Shown: positions 1-5,363 of the stretch, piece after piece
Numbering within the stretch: the stretch's first letter is position 1
Layout: every line of letters starts with the position of its first letter
Assembly (NCBI GenBank): GCA_964640385.1
Contig: CAZXFL010000056.1
Location: 1-5,763 of the forward strand
Source: JBBDIK01 sp964640385
GTDB taxonomy: Bacteria; Actinomycetota; UBA4738; JBBDHU01
Direction of reading: 5' to 3'
Length of the DNA stretch: 5,763 nt
Notes under the pieces: model-generated
Databases searched by the model: none
What the model was told of the DNA's origin: nothing
What the model saw: the letters and a program-made list of their open reading frames with translations, nothing else
Program-made: the position numbers and the translations under genes

Positions 1-677
1 TCTACGGGGCGGACATGGTGCAGGTGTTCGGTGACCGGCTCCGCGCGGAACGGGAGCGGCGGGGCCGGCGAGCGAGTCTGCGCGTGTGGTTCCTCACGCT
101 TCTCGATCTGTTCAAGACCGCACCTCTACAACGGATGGAGAAGAAGATGACGAGAGAAGCAGCAATCGCAGTCCTTTTCGCGATCTTCCTGCTGCTGGCC
201 GTGGCTGCATCGGCGATGGGCATCGGTGGGGGCGTCGTGCCGTTCGGAATCATGGCCTTGATCCTGGCCGCCGTCGGCCTGGGGATCTCCGGCGCGTTCA
301 AGCGCGACCGGAGCGCCCGCGCGGGTGGAGCGGGGAAGCTGACCGGACGTGACTGGTGGGTCGTGCTCGCAGGGCTCGTTGGCGCCGTCGAGATCGGTGC
401 CGTCACGGCCCAGCTGATCATGAGGCCGTCGAAGGAGAACGCGTTCGCGCTTGCGATCGTGGGCGCCTTCGGGCTTTCGATGTTGGTGGGTGTGTGGTAC
501 CGCTCGCGCTCACGAGCCGTCGGAGACTGGCTGATCGTGGTCGGCGTCCTGCCGTTCTTCGGGATGTGGTGGATGATCTGGCCGGCGGTGCTTGGGTTGA
601 CCGTGATCGTTGTGGCGCTGATCGACAGCACGCGAGGCAGTCCCAAGGACGCGGCGGAGGAAACCGCGTCGGTCTAG
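1..677 (+). CDS. Multi-pass membrane protein with permease-prefix-like N-terminal linker (5' partial)
   Basis: The reading frame is open from the window edge (first full codon at base 3) to TAG at 675-677, giving 224 visible residues. An ATG at 15 is not convincing as the start, because the residues before it (YGAD) continue a recognisable pattern: RYG-x-EM-type sequence, then F-x-x-RL, an Arg-rich stretch, W-x-x-x-LxDL and a TAP motif at about 1-45. This resembles the prefix segment of membrane proteins often encoded next to PadR regulators. About six hydrophobic helices follow, at roughly 52-72, 75-98, 118-140, 146-166 and 174-207 (probably two), with charged loops and a hydrophilic tail, so it sits in the cytoplasmic membrane. 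An in-frame ATG at 147 has GGAG six bases upstream and could start a shorter, membrane-only product. No catalytic or transport motif is visible and the substrate is unknown. A strong hairpin follows the stop. Coding status is fairly sure, family assignment tentative. Confidence 0.8.
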   Translation, partial: YGADMVQVFGDRLRAERERRGRRASLRVWFLTLLDLFKTAPLQRMEKKMTREAAIAVLFAIFLLLAVAASAMGIGGGVVPFGIMALILAAVGLGISGAFKRDRSARAGGAGKLTGRDWWVVLAGLVGAVEIGAVTAQLIMRPSKENAFALAIVGAFGLSMLVGVWYRSRSRAVGDWLIVVGVLPFFGMWWMIWPAVLGLTVIVVALIDSTRGSPKDAAEETASV

Positions 678-684
678 TCCGCAC

Positions 685-712
685 CGGGGCGGGCGCTGTC
701 GCGCCCGCCCCG
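685..712 (+). terminator. GC-rich terminator hairpin after the membrane-protein gene
   Basis: A perfect 12-bp stem (685-696 paired with 701-712) closes a TGTC loop, starting 8 bases after the stop codon at 677. The tail is only mildly T-rich (ctttgtt at 718-724), as is usual for intrinsic terminators in high-GC actinobacteria. It separates the membrane-protein gene from the tRNA gene that follows. Confidence 0.7.
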
Positions 713-742
713 AAGGGCTTTGTTACCCTGGCCCGCAGTGGA

Positions 743-816
743 GGGGGTGTAGCTCAGCCCGGTAGAGCGCTGCCTTCGCACGGCAGAGGTCAGGGGTTCG
801 AATCCCCTCACCTCCA
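743..816 (+). tRNA. tRNA-Ala, anticodon CGC
   Basis: All arms fold. The acceptor stem is 743-749 with 809-815, the D stem GCTC/GAGC is 752-755 with 765-768, the anticodon stem CTGCC/GGCAG is 770-774 with 782-786, and the T arm AGGGG-TTCGAAT-CCCCT is 792-808. The discriminator base is A816. The anticodon at 777-779 is CGC, reading GCG (alanine). The third acceptor pair is G745:T813, the G3:U70 wobble that is the known identity element of tRNA-Ala, so sequence and identity agree. No CCA is encoded (CTG follows). A possible -10 element, TACCCT, lies at 724-729, but no clear -35 is seen and its position overlaps the end of the upstream terminator tail. Confidence 0.97.
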
Positions 817-839
817 CTGGGTGTTTCCGCTGGTCTGAG

Positions 840-878
840 CCGGGGGGTATTGCGATATCTCCCGGCGTGAACACGCCG
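840..878 (+). other. Two overlapping, mutually exclusive hairpins between tRNA-Ala and the HEPN-like gene
   Basis: Hairpin A has 11 bp (840-850 with 855-865, loop TGCG). Two of its pairs are G-U only when read as + strand RNA, so it suits a transcript running out of the tRNA gene. Hairpin B is a perfect CGGCGTG/CACGCCG inverted repeat (863-869 with 872-878), symmetric on both strands. They share bases 863-865 and cannot form fully at the same time. The location between convergent units (tRNA end 816, minus-strand stop at 890) suits transcription termination or 3' processing. There is no T tract, so an intrinsic terminator is only one reading. Confidence 0.45.
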
Positions 879-889
879 TGAATCTCAGG

Positions 890-1528
890 CTACGACTCGC
901 CGAACCCGTGCTTCTCGTCTCTTATGACTACGCCCGTAGAGGTATCGAGGTCCTCGGGCTTCCCAGTCGCCAGGTCATAAGGGGCGATCCGGATGGATCC
1001 CCCTGGCAGGGCGTCCAGCGCATCCTCGACGGCCTGGTTGATGCGTGTCCCCAGGTCGCTGCAGAGGTCGATGAGATCATGGAACATGGTGGGCGTTCGC
1101 TTCAGATTCGTCAGGGCCACCGCGGGACGGCGGCTGGGGGTAGGGAACGGCGGGACACTCACTCCAACCGGGATAACGATGACGCGCCGAACATCCGCAT
1201 CGCTATGAGCGATTGTCTTGTGACGCAGGTCGAGGAAGTTGTCATGAAGCTCCTGGAGCCTGGCGTCATCAAACCTTGACCATTTCGCGGGGAGGGGTCC
1301 GAAGGGTTGATTGGCCGTGAAGGGTCGGGCGTATGAGATCAGAGCGGCATCGTGTAAGGGCATCCAGAGGTCGTGTCCAAGGTCAACTGATTCAGCCTTT
1401 GCGTATTCGCACACCCTCTTAGCTGCGTACAGATCGGCTCGAGTCAGCGCCAAGCGGTACAGGTCTCGCTCCTGTCGGCTTGGAGCGCCAGAACTGCCAG
1501 CTCGCCTCTTCTTCCGCCGCCCGGGCAT
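890..1528 (-). CDS. HEPN-like protein with Rx5H motif, second gene of an HTH/HEPN pair
   Basis: This is a 212-residue soluble protein with no signal peptide or membrane segment. It has a basic N-terminal tail (1-20), then a mostly helical stretch (about 20-112) ending in LRHKTIAHSD, where R102 and H108 form an R-x5-H motif. R-x4-6-H is the signature of HEPN-fold RNases and nucleotidyltransferase partners, and a DLRxKxIAH-like form occurs in AbiU2/AbiV-type HEPN proteins. A Pro-rich linker (about 120-138) and another helical region (about 146-175) follow. The start ATG has no Shine-Dalgarno sequence, and no other start codon lies between it and the upstream in-frame stop at about 1571-1573. 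It follows the HTH gene by 42 bases on the same strand, which suggests co-transcription. By inference it could be an RNase toxin or abortive-infection effector held in check by its neighbour. A non-catalytic HEPN scaffold is also possible, and the HEPN call rests on the motif and helix pattern only. Confidence 0.7.
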   Translation of the reverse strand: MPGRRKKRRAGSSGAPSRQERDLYRLALTRADLYAAKRVCEYAKAESVDLGHDLWMPLHDAALISYARPFTANQPFGPLPAKWSRFDDARLQELHDNFLDLRHKTIAHSDADVRRVIVIPVGVSVPPFPTPSRRPAVALTNLKRTPTMFHDLIDLCSDLGTRINQAVEDALDALPGGSIRIAPYDLATGKPEDLDTSTGVVIRDEKHGFGES

Positions 1529-1570
1529 CTGGAGCGAGACTATGCGTTGAAGGCACGACCGTCGAGCCCT

Positions 1571-2008
1571 CTACCTGTTTCGACCGTTGACCGCCCGACG
1601 CAAGTTCACCGCCTGGCCCGAGGTAAGGTCACGCTTCCCCTGCCGGAACTCGGAGATCAGGCCGATGGAGAGTCCGGAACGTTGGGAGAGTTCACGGACC
1701 GTGAGCTGTATCGCAGCGTTCCGCAACGCCTCGGGATCAACGAGCCCCACGGAACCGTATTCAGCGCCGCCATCGGTACCGAGGATCATCTGCTCCTCCC
1801 ACTTGTCGGCCTCCTTGCCGATGTACTCATGACCGATCACGCGGACGTGGCGGCGCCTCGTCGTGCCGTGATTGTCAACGGAACCCTCCGCGCGAACGCC
1901 GTTATCGAACTGTTGGAACTTTGACACGTTCGAAGGCAACGGCCTTCCCGCGCGGGATGCCAACATGGCGCAGATGATCGCCGCGGATCGCACGCGCCCT
2001 CCTGACAT
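1571..2008 (-). CDS. HTH (XRE-like) DNA-binding protein upstream of the HEPN-like gene
   Basis: With the start at 2008 this is a 145-residue protein. The C-terminal part carries a helix-turn-helix of Cro/C1-like type: LVDPEALRNAAIQL (about 89-102), TVRELSQRSG (103-112), SIGLISEFRQG (114-124) and a closing helix to about 140. The region before it (28-88) is unrecognised, with a basic TTRRRHVRV patch near 49-57. The start is uncertain. ATG at 2008 lies 6 bases after a TATGCT -10 element, which suits a leaderless mRNA. GTG at 1993 has AGGAGG four bases upstream. GTG at 1927 begins the part with the most convincing protein sequence (118 residues). The HEPN-like gene follows after 42 bases, so the product may repress the operon or neutralise its partner (inference). 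It might instead be the C-terminal remnant of a longer protein. The HTH is clear; the role is not. Confidence 0.65.
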   Translation of the reverse strand: MSGGRVRSAAIICAMLASRAGRPLPSNVSKFQQFDNGVRAEGSVDNHGTTRRRHVRVIGHEYIGKEADKWEEQMILGTDGGAEYGSVGLVDPEALRNAAIQLTVRELSQRSGLSIGLISEFRQGKRDLTSGQAVNLRRAVNGRNR

Positions 2009-2014
2009 GCGCAG

Positions 2015-2020
2015 AGCATA
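2015..2020 (-). promoter_or_regulatory. Candidate -10 element for the HTH/HEPN operon
   Basis: TATGCT on the minus strand fits the TAnnnT consensus. It ends 6 bases before ATG 2008, which would make that ATG the transcription start (leaderless). No good -35 is visible 16-19 bases upstream, which is common in leaderless actinobacterial promoters. Confidence 0.35.
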
Positions 2021-2034
2021 GGAGTTGCTCCCGC

Positions 2035-2092
2035 ATGGCGAAGTCGGCAATGCCCTCTCTCCTCGTCTTGTCGGACCCTGGGATGGCGAAGT
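2035..2092 (+). repeat. Pair of 10-bp direct repeats in the intergenic region
   Basis: ATGGCGAAGT occurs at 2035-2044 and again at 2083-2092, 48 bases apart start to start, in the non-coding gap upstream of the HTH gene. On the + strand the two copies bracket a 19-codon ORF (2035-2094) that begins and ends with MAK and has AGGAG ten bases upstream. The repeats could be regulator binding sites for the HTH protein, or chance. The sequence identity is certain; the meaning is not. Confidence 0.4.
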
Positions 2093-2142
2093 GATGGCGT
2101 GAGTCGAACTGCCCGAATCCAACATGTTCTTATCGGACAACG

Positions 2143-2385
2143 TCAGTTGTTGCGAGGCTCCGCCTCGATCCGCCCGTTCTTGCTCGGCGACCCGGGAGAC
2201 CCAGGCAACCTGAGGTGGTGGCCCCAGAACGCAAGAGCAATCCCCGTCGCGGGAACGACGGCCGCGCCAACCACCATGGGCCACGGAGCGACAGAGTCCA
2301 AGAGCCTTCCGACCCCCACGAGCCCCCCTAGCGCCAGCCACCACCCCGCCACGATGGCGATGATCCCCCACGCCCTCCTGCTCAT
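2143..2385 (-). CDS. Small two-helix membrane protein
   Basis: This is an 80-residue protein starting at ATG 2385, chosen over an in-frame ATG at 2409 because GGAGGTG (2391-2397) sits at ideal spacing before 2385. Two hydrophobic helices (about 6-28 and 36-54), the first preceded by SRR, point to the cytoplasmic membrane, with a hydrophilic Gly/Pro/Ser-rich C-terminal tail (60-80). The segment between the helices is short and contains one Asp. No family is recognised. It lies 90 bases downstream of the unrecognised membrane-anchored protein on the same strand and may share its transcript. The stop is followed by 134 non-coding bases before the HTH gene. Confidence 0.75.
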   Translation of the reverse strand: MSRRAWGIIAIVAGWWLALGGLVGVGRLLDSVAPWPMVVGAAVVPATGIALAFWGHHLRLPGSPGSPSKNGRIEAEPRNN

Positions 2386-2475
2386 AGCTTCACCTCCACC
2401 GCATCCCACAGCCGGTTGTCGGATACTGCCACACGGCGGGAGTATTGGGAAAGGCCCGAGCGGCCCATGACCGAT

Positions 2476-2985
2476 CTAGCGCTCTGTTTCCCACTGAAGC
2501 GTCGGGCTAGCGACATGGTCGCACCAAGCCTCGTAGGCAGGCTTCGGACCTAGGCGGTGAAGTTCGTCGAAGGACAACCAGACAGGGGCCCCGTTCCCGT
2601 CCAGCTTCGGAGGACGAAACTCGAAGTCGGGGGCAATTTGGAGACTTGGGACCTGCGCGGGCTCCGTCAAGGGTCTGAACGCGTCCAAGATCGTATAACG
2701 GAGGTAGTCCTTGCTGGCCACGAAAGCCGCCGAGTCCGTGTCGGGGTAGGTGGGGCCTTCGGACACCAGCAGGCTCGTCGCGCTTGTGACAACATCCTCG
2801 ACACCGGAGCAGTACCCGGACACGTACACTCGAGTTGATTCGAGATCGGCCTCACGTCTGACGTCCTCCCGAACGCTCCTCACCGTGTAATCCCGCACCA
2901 TCCAGCCCACGGCCAGCGAGCACAAGATCACAAGAGCCGACACCTTCCCCGTGGTCCAGTCGCGACTCCCTGGCGCTTCTCCCAT
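2476..2985 (-). CDS. Unrecognised membrane-anchored extracytoplasmic protein
   Basis: This is a 169-residue protein. A hydrophilic N-terminus (1-14) is followed by one hydrophobic helix (about 15-30, KVSALVILCSLAVGWMV), then a charged, probably helical stretch (R31 to about E49) and a domain of about 120 residues. The helix is more likely an uncleaved anchor than a cleaved signal, since no AxA site follows it. C59 (SGYCSG) and C155 (AWCDHV), on the far side of the membrane, could form a disulfide. AGAGG about seven bases before the ATG is a fair ribosome binding site. I recognise no family. The downstream small membrane protein is a possible partner. The hydrophobic helix, charged spacer and folded domain resemble sensor-type or cell-envelope proteins, but that is only an architectural analogy. 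Confidence 0.75.
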   Translation of the reverse strand: MGEAPGSRDWTTGKVSALVILCSLAVGWMVRDYTVRSVREDVRREADLESTRVYVSGYCSGVEDVVTSATSLLVSEGPTYPDTDSAAFVASKDYLRYTILDAFRPLTEPAQVPSLQIAPDFEFRPPKLDGNGAPVWLSFDELHRLGPKPAYEAWCDHVASPTLQWETER

Positions 2986-3074
2986 GTGAGTGCCTCTCGC
3001 CGTCGGCTGCCTGGATTGTTCGTGCCCTTCAGCCTTCGACCCCGCCAGCGGGCGGCATAGGGGCTCCGAGGTGA

Positions 3075-3104
3075 CGACCCTTACCGACGGGTCGGCCCAT
3101 GGGC
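3075..3104. other. Adjacent inverted repeats upstream of the membrane-anchored protein gene
   Basis: CGACCC (3075-3080) and GGGTCG (3089-3094) form a 6-bp inverted repeat around an 8-base loop, directly abutting the 10-bp palindrome GCCCATGGGC (3095-3104). A TAnnnT box (TAGGGT, minus strand, 3106-3111) lies just upstream in the sense of the 2985 gene, so the repeats would be in its leader and could be an operator or RNA hairpin. No convincing -35 is seen. The remaining gap (2986-3074) shows only a short CCCGC/GCGGG inverted repeat at 3041-3052. Confidence 0.35.
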
Positions 3105-3141
3105 AACCCTAGCCCGGAAAGGCCGAGGGCGGGAACGCGGG

Positions 3142-3309
3142 TCAGCCTCTGGCGCCGCGCAGCAGCTGAGGGAGGCTGACTCCGAACCCGTCAGCAAGCC
3201 GAGCAAGCGTCTCAAGGTTCGGAAGCCGCTCGGCTCGCTCAAGTCTTCCGACGGCTTCTCCCCGACCAAGTTCGTGGCGGTTTCATCGTCTCGGGGCAGT
3301 CCTCATCAT
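3142..3309 (-). pseudogene. Degraded XRE-family HTH regulator
   Basis: The frame ending at TGA 3142-3144 reads GRLERAERLPNLETLARLADGFGVSLPQLL. This is the classic second half of a Cro/C1-type HTH domain: recognition helix end, the RLERxxxLPxLETLxRLA helix and the GVSLxxLL helix. Upstream in the same frame a TGA (3283-3285) interrupts it, and beyond that the frame continues to a double ATG (3304-3309) or a TTG at 3319-3321 behind GGAGGGG. Between the ELGR and GEAVGRLE parts the usual HTH spacing is short by about four to five residues, so part of helices 2-3 seems deleted as well. No start codon exists after the internal stop, so no intact product can be made in this frame. It lies 22 bases (to the double ATG) after the lipoprotein stop and was probably the last gene of the nuclease-like operon. 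Confidence 0.7.
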
Positions 3310-3331
3310 GCGGCGGGTCAACTCCCCTCCA

Positions 3332-3724
3332 TCAGGCTTCCCCACACCGCGCAGCACCGAGGTCCATCAAGGGTCCAATGTTGATCTTATTGAGCCCCTT
3401 GACCACAGGGTCTTTCGCCCATATCGGCTCGATCCTCGGGTACCCCGACGTTAGTGCCGTTCCGTTGACGCCATACACGGTCCCGTCCGGTGTGGTGAAG
3501 ATGATTGCGCTGGGCGCGAGGCAATCGATAGTTCCCGAATCAACCGTGAGAGGCCAATCCTTCCCTAGGTCCGCTCGACTGACTGGCAGACCCCCGACCG
3601 AGGGATCCGGATCCTCGGAGGCGGGAACGGACCTGCTCCCGGCGCACGCTGCCAAGCCGACTCCGAGCGCGAGCACCCCGCTCTTCAGTAACAGTCGATG
3701 AGGCCTTCGCCACCCCTCAGACAT
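3332..3724 (-). CDS. DUF2511-family lipoprotein
   Basis: This is a 130-residue precursor. Its N-terminus has WRRPHR, a hydrophobic stretch (about 11-25) and the lipobox LAAC, so C27 should be lipidated and the mature protein (C27-A130) held on the outer face of the membrane. After a Ser/Pro/Asp-rich linker (28-46), the domain VSRADLGKDWPLTVDSG, TTPDGTVYGVNGTA, IEPIW and INIGPLMDLGAARC matches what I know of DUF2511 (the YebY-like family). C68 and C127 are placed like that family's conserved cysteine pair. The function of the family is not established. The start (ATG 3724) lies inside the last codons of the nuclease-like gene with an 8-base overlap (ATGTCTGA), which suggests coupled translation. 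Longer in-frame starts up to 3883 would run far into that gene and lose the signal peptide context. Confidence 0.85.
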   Translation of the reverse strand: MSEGWRRPHRLLLKSGVLALGVGLAACAGSRSVPASEDPDPSVGGLPVSRADLGKDWPLTVDSGTIDCLAPSAIIFTTPDGTVYGVNGTALTSGYPRIEPIWAKDPVVKGLNKINIGPLMDLGAARCGEA

Positions 3725-5084
3725 CGACGGGCGCTCCCGACTCTTCCGGGGCAGATCGCGCCACATCGGCTGGCGGAAGTCGCCTGCCTTCACCGTCGGG
3801 TGGACGAGTCGGAACATCGAGGACTGGCTTCTTGAGCTTGGGCGGCGGCGCCTTCCAGACTCGCAACGATTGAAGCACGTCACCGTAGAACGACTCCGAC
3901 GTTTCGATCACGCTGTCGATGAACGACCCGCGGCCAGCGGACCGCTTGAGACCCATGCCCAACGAGAGACTGAGGATGAATCCCCGGATCTCCTTGGAGC
4001 CGACAGGGTAGAGAGCGTCCGGAGCCGATCTCGCTGCCTCGAGCGTGCTCGCGAGGGTCGCAGCTGATCGCGCGATGCGAGTCTCGACACGAAGCCCTCC
4101 CGGAGCATCCGTCAACTGACGTAGCAGCCAGGAAACCCGGCCTTTCGATCGACCGTCCTTGGGAGCATCGATTCGCGTCGAGACCGTCACCTGCCGCGAT
4201 CGAAGATCCGCCGAAATCTCCAGCGGCCCCGCCGCGTCCGGCACCGAAAGTTCTGCGTTGAGGACGCCTGATGAGGCGAGCGACTCGCAAAGGGCCGCCC
4301 GACGAGCCGTCGGCTGCGACTCCTTCGCCGAAAGCGTCTGCTTCACATCTCGCCCGAGGTCCTTTGTAAGCTGAAGGGCGAGGTAGCGGATCAGGTCATC
4401 CCACCGAGCAGCCACGGCGTCGACCTCCGGTGCTGACTTGCGGATCGTCTGAGCCCTCGCGCCGTCGCGCACCGCAGTCCAGCTTGGGCCCATCGAGTCG
4501 AAGGCGACCGCACCCGAGCGTGTATCCGACAGGTAGCGGATCAGCTCACCCAGGACATAAGCTTGCTCTGGGTCCTTCACCCCTGAATGTTCCTTGACGA
4601 CGACCGCCTCCGTTAGAACGTCCACCCACGACCAGTGAGCGAGCTTGACCTTCCTGAGCTTTCGCTTGTCGACATCGATCGGATAGCCACTCGCAGCGGT
4701 CACGTAGTGGTTACTCAGCGAGAGAACCGCGTCGGCGCCGATCTCTCGAGCGAGGTCGAGGTAGGCCTCAATCTGCGCCGGCTCAAGCGAGTTCGGTCCC
4801 GTCTTGACCTCGACGATCGCGCCCCACGTCTTTCCTCCCCGGCTCACGGCGATGATTCCGTCCGGACGGATCGATCGCCCGGCCACCTTGAACGGTACTT
4901 CGATGAACGTCTCGGCCTTGCCTGCCGGGGCGCCGAGTGGCTTGAGCAAGGTCTTGCTGAAGTCGGGCACCACCGACATCACGGCGAGTAGCGCCGACGC
5001 GGCCCGGCGCTCTTGCGCCTCGACGCCTGACGCCGAGGAGATGGGGATGAGCCGTGAGATCGGCCAGGTCGCTTCGATATCCAT
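3717..5084 (-). CDS. PD-(D/E)XK nuclease-like protein with RecB-type QxxxY motif
   Basis: This is a 455-residue soluble protein. The N-terminal domain (about 1-165) has the PD-(D/E)XK core: an ETFIEVPF strand (58-65), RPDG with D75, VEVK with E92 and K94, and QIEAY (Q104, Y108), which matches the Q-x-x-x-Y element following the core in RecB-like nucleases. All expected catalytic residues are present. The opening SRLIPxSxxxGxExQERRAxSALLAV is typical of a widespread actinobacterial family that I know only as uncharacterised. The middle (about 166-400) is mixed alpha/beta without known motifs, and the tail (411-455) is rich in Pro, Lys and charged residues. AAGGAG (5098-5103) lies 13 bases before the ATG, longer than ideal, and overlaps the stop of the CxxC ORF. 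It overlaps the DUF2511 lipoprotein gene by 8 bases. The likely role is DNA processing or defence (inference); no restriction methylase or helicase gene is nearby. Confidence 0.85.
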   Translation of the reverse strand: MDIEATWPISRLIPISSASGVEAQERRAASALLAVMSVVPDFSKTLLKPLGAPAGKAETFIEVPFKVAGRSIRPDGIIAVSRGGKTWGAIVEVKTGPNSLEPAQIEAYLDLAREIGADAVLSLSNHYVTAASGYPIDVDKRKLRKVKLAHWSWVDVLTEAVVVKEHSGVKDPEQAYVLGELIRYLSDTRSGAVAFDSMGPSWTAVRDGARAQTIRKSAPEVDAVAARWDDLIRYLALQLTKDLGRDVKQTLSAKESQPTARRAALCESLASSGVLNAELSVPDAAGPLEISADLRSRQVTVSTRIDAPKDGRSKGRVSWLLRQLTDAPGGLRVETRIARSAATLASTLEAARSAPDALYPVGSKEIRGFILSLSLGMGLKRSAGRGSFIDSVIETSESFYGDVLQSLRVWKAPPPKLKKPVLDVPTRPPDGEGRRLPPADVARSAPEESGAPVDV

Positions 5085-5101
5085 CGGGCAAGATCAGCTC
5101 C

Positions 5102-5230
5102 TTAGGTCAGCCTCAGTCCAGCGTTGCACTTGGCGCACTTGAAGTCGGAGTTCGAGTCGGTATGCAGCGACGGCAGCGCCAGGACCCCCATGACGGAGAG
5201 GGGCGCCCAAGGCGTCGCCAATGGGCCCAT
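5102..5230 (-). CDS. Short CxxC (zinc-ribbon-like) ORF upstream of the nuclease-like gene
   Basis: This is a 42-residue ORF from ATG 5230 to TAA 5102-5104. It ends FKCAKCNAGLRL, a CxxC knuckle as found in half of a zinc ribbon (C32 and C35), after a hydrophobic stretch (about 8-22). Third codon positions are about 88% G or C here, against roughly half for the competing 83-residue frame over the same bases, so this frame is the likelier coding one. Its stop overlaps the Shine-Dalgarno of the nuclease-like gene, so translational coupling is plausible. No good ribosome site precedes the ATG. In the same frame, a GTG at 5299 begins a 16-codon stretch ended by TAG (5249-5251), so the gene could be a 5'-broken remnant of a longer one. 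Function unknown. Confidence 0.45.
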   Translation of the reverse strand: MGPLATPWAPLSVMGVLALPSLHTDSNSDFKCAKCNAGLRLT

Positions 5231-5320
5231 GGCGAGGTTCTTCGGCGGCTAGCTCGCGACTATCCACCGCCCTCCTCCTCGCTCTCTGATGGCACTCACC
5301 TCGTCGCAGCCGTGTTGCGG

Positions 5321-5350
5321 AGGCTAGCAGTAGGCGTGGACACAACTCAA
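5321..5350 (-). promoter_or_regulatory. Sigma-70-type promoter for the nuclease-like operon
   Basis: On the minus strand, -35 TTGAGT (5345-5350) and -10 TAGCCT (5321-5326) are separated by 18 bases, close to the vegetative consensus. Transcription would start near 5314, giving a leader of about 85 bases before ATG 5230 and about 230 before the nuclease-like ATG. The leader (5231-5314) also contains GAGGAGGAGG (5270s) before a GTG in a frame with poor codon bias. Confidence 0.5.
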
Positions 5351-5363
5351 GACCGAGGCCGGG

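Noticed and set aside
2..646. Long minus-strand frame opposite the multi-pass membrane gene
   Set aside because: The product is Pro/Thr/Arg-rich low-complexity sequence mirrored from the + strand gene, which has clear helices and a terminator after it.
878..1279. 133-residue + strand ORF opposite the HEPN-like gene
   Set aside because: No family signal, and it lies entirely within the minus-strand gene, which carries the Rx5H motif and sits in operon with the HTH gene.
2009..2371. N-terminal extension of the HTH gene to an ATG at 2371 (266 residues)
   Set aside because: It would overlap most of the 80-residue membrane protein gene, which has a strong ribosome site, and the extension is Gly/Arg-rich out-of-frame type sequence.
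2099..2470. 123-residue + strand ORF across the small membrane protein gene
   Set aside because: Pro/Ser/His-rich shadow sequence with no start signal.
3081..3269. 62-residue minus-strand ORF over the XRE remnant
   Set aside because: Out of frame with the recognisable HTH sequence, and it starts at a TTG with no ribosome site.
3725..3883. N-terminal extension of the lipoprotein gene to 3883
   Set aside because: It lies inside the nuclease-like gene, and the lipoprotein signal peptide fits only with the start at 3724.
3880..5091. Several 65-136-residue ORFs on both strands inside the nuclease-like gene
   Set aside because: Arg/Ser-rich frames typical of high-GC shadows; one begins at a TTG behind AAGGAG (5091) but lacks any domain, while the main frame has the PD-(D/E)XK core.
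5094..5345. 83-residue minus-strand ORF (with a GTG behind GAGGAGG) overlapping the CxxC ORF
   Set aside because: Third-position G/C is only about half, unlike real genes here, and the product is Arg/Ala-rich; the strong ribosome-like site is noted but not enough.
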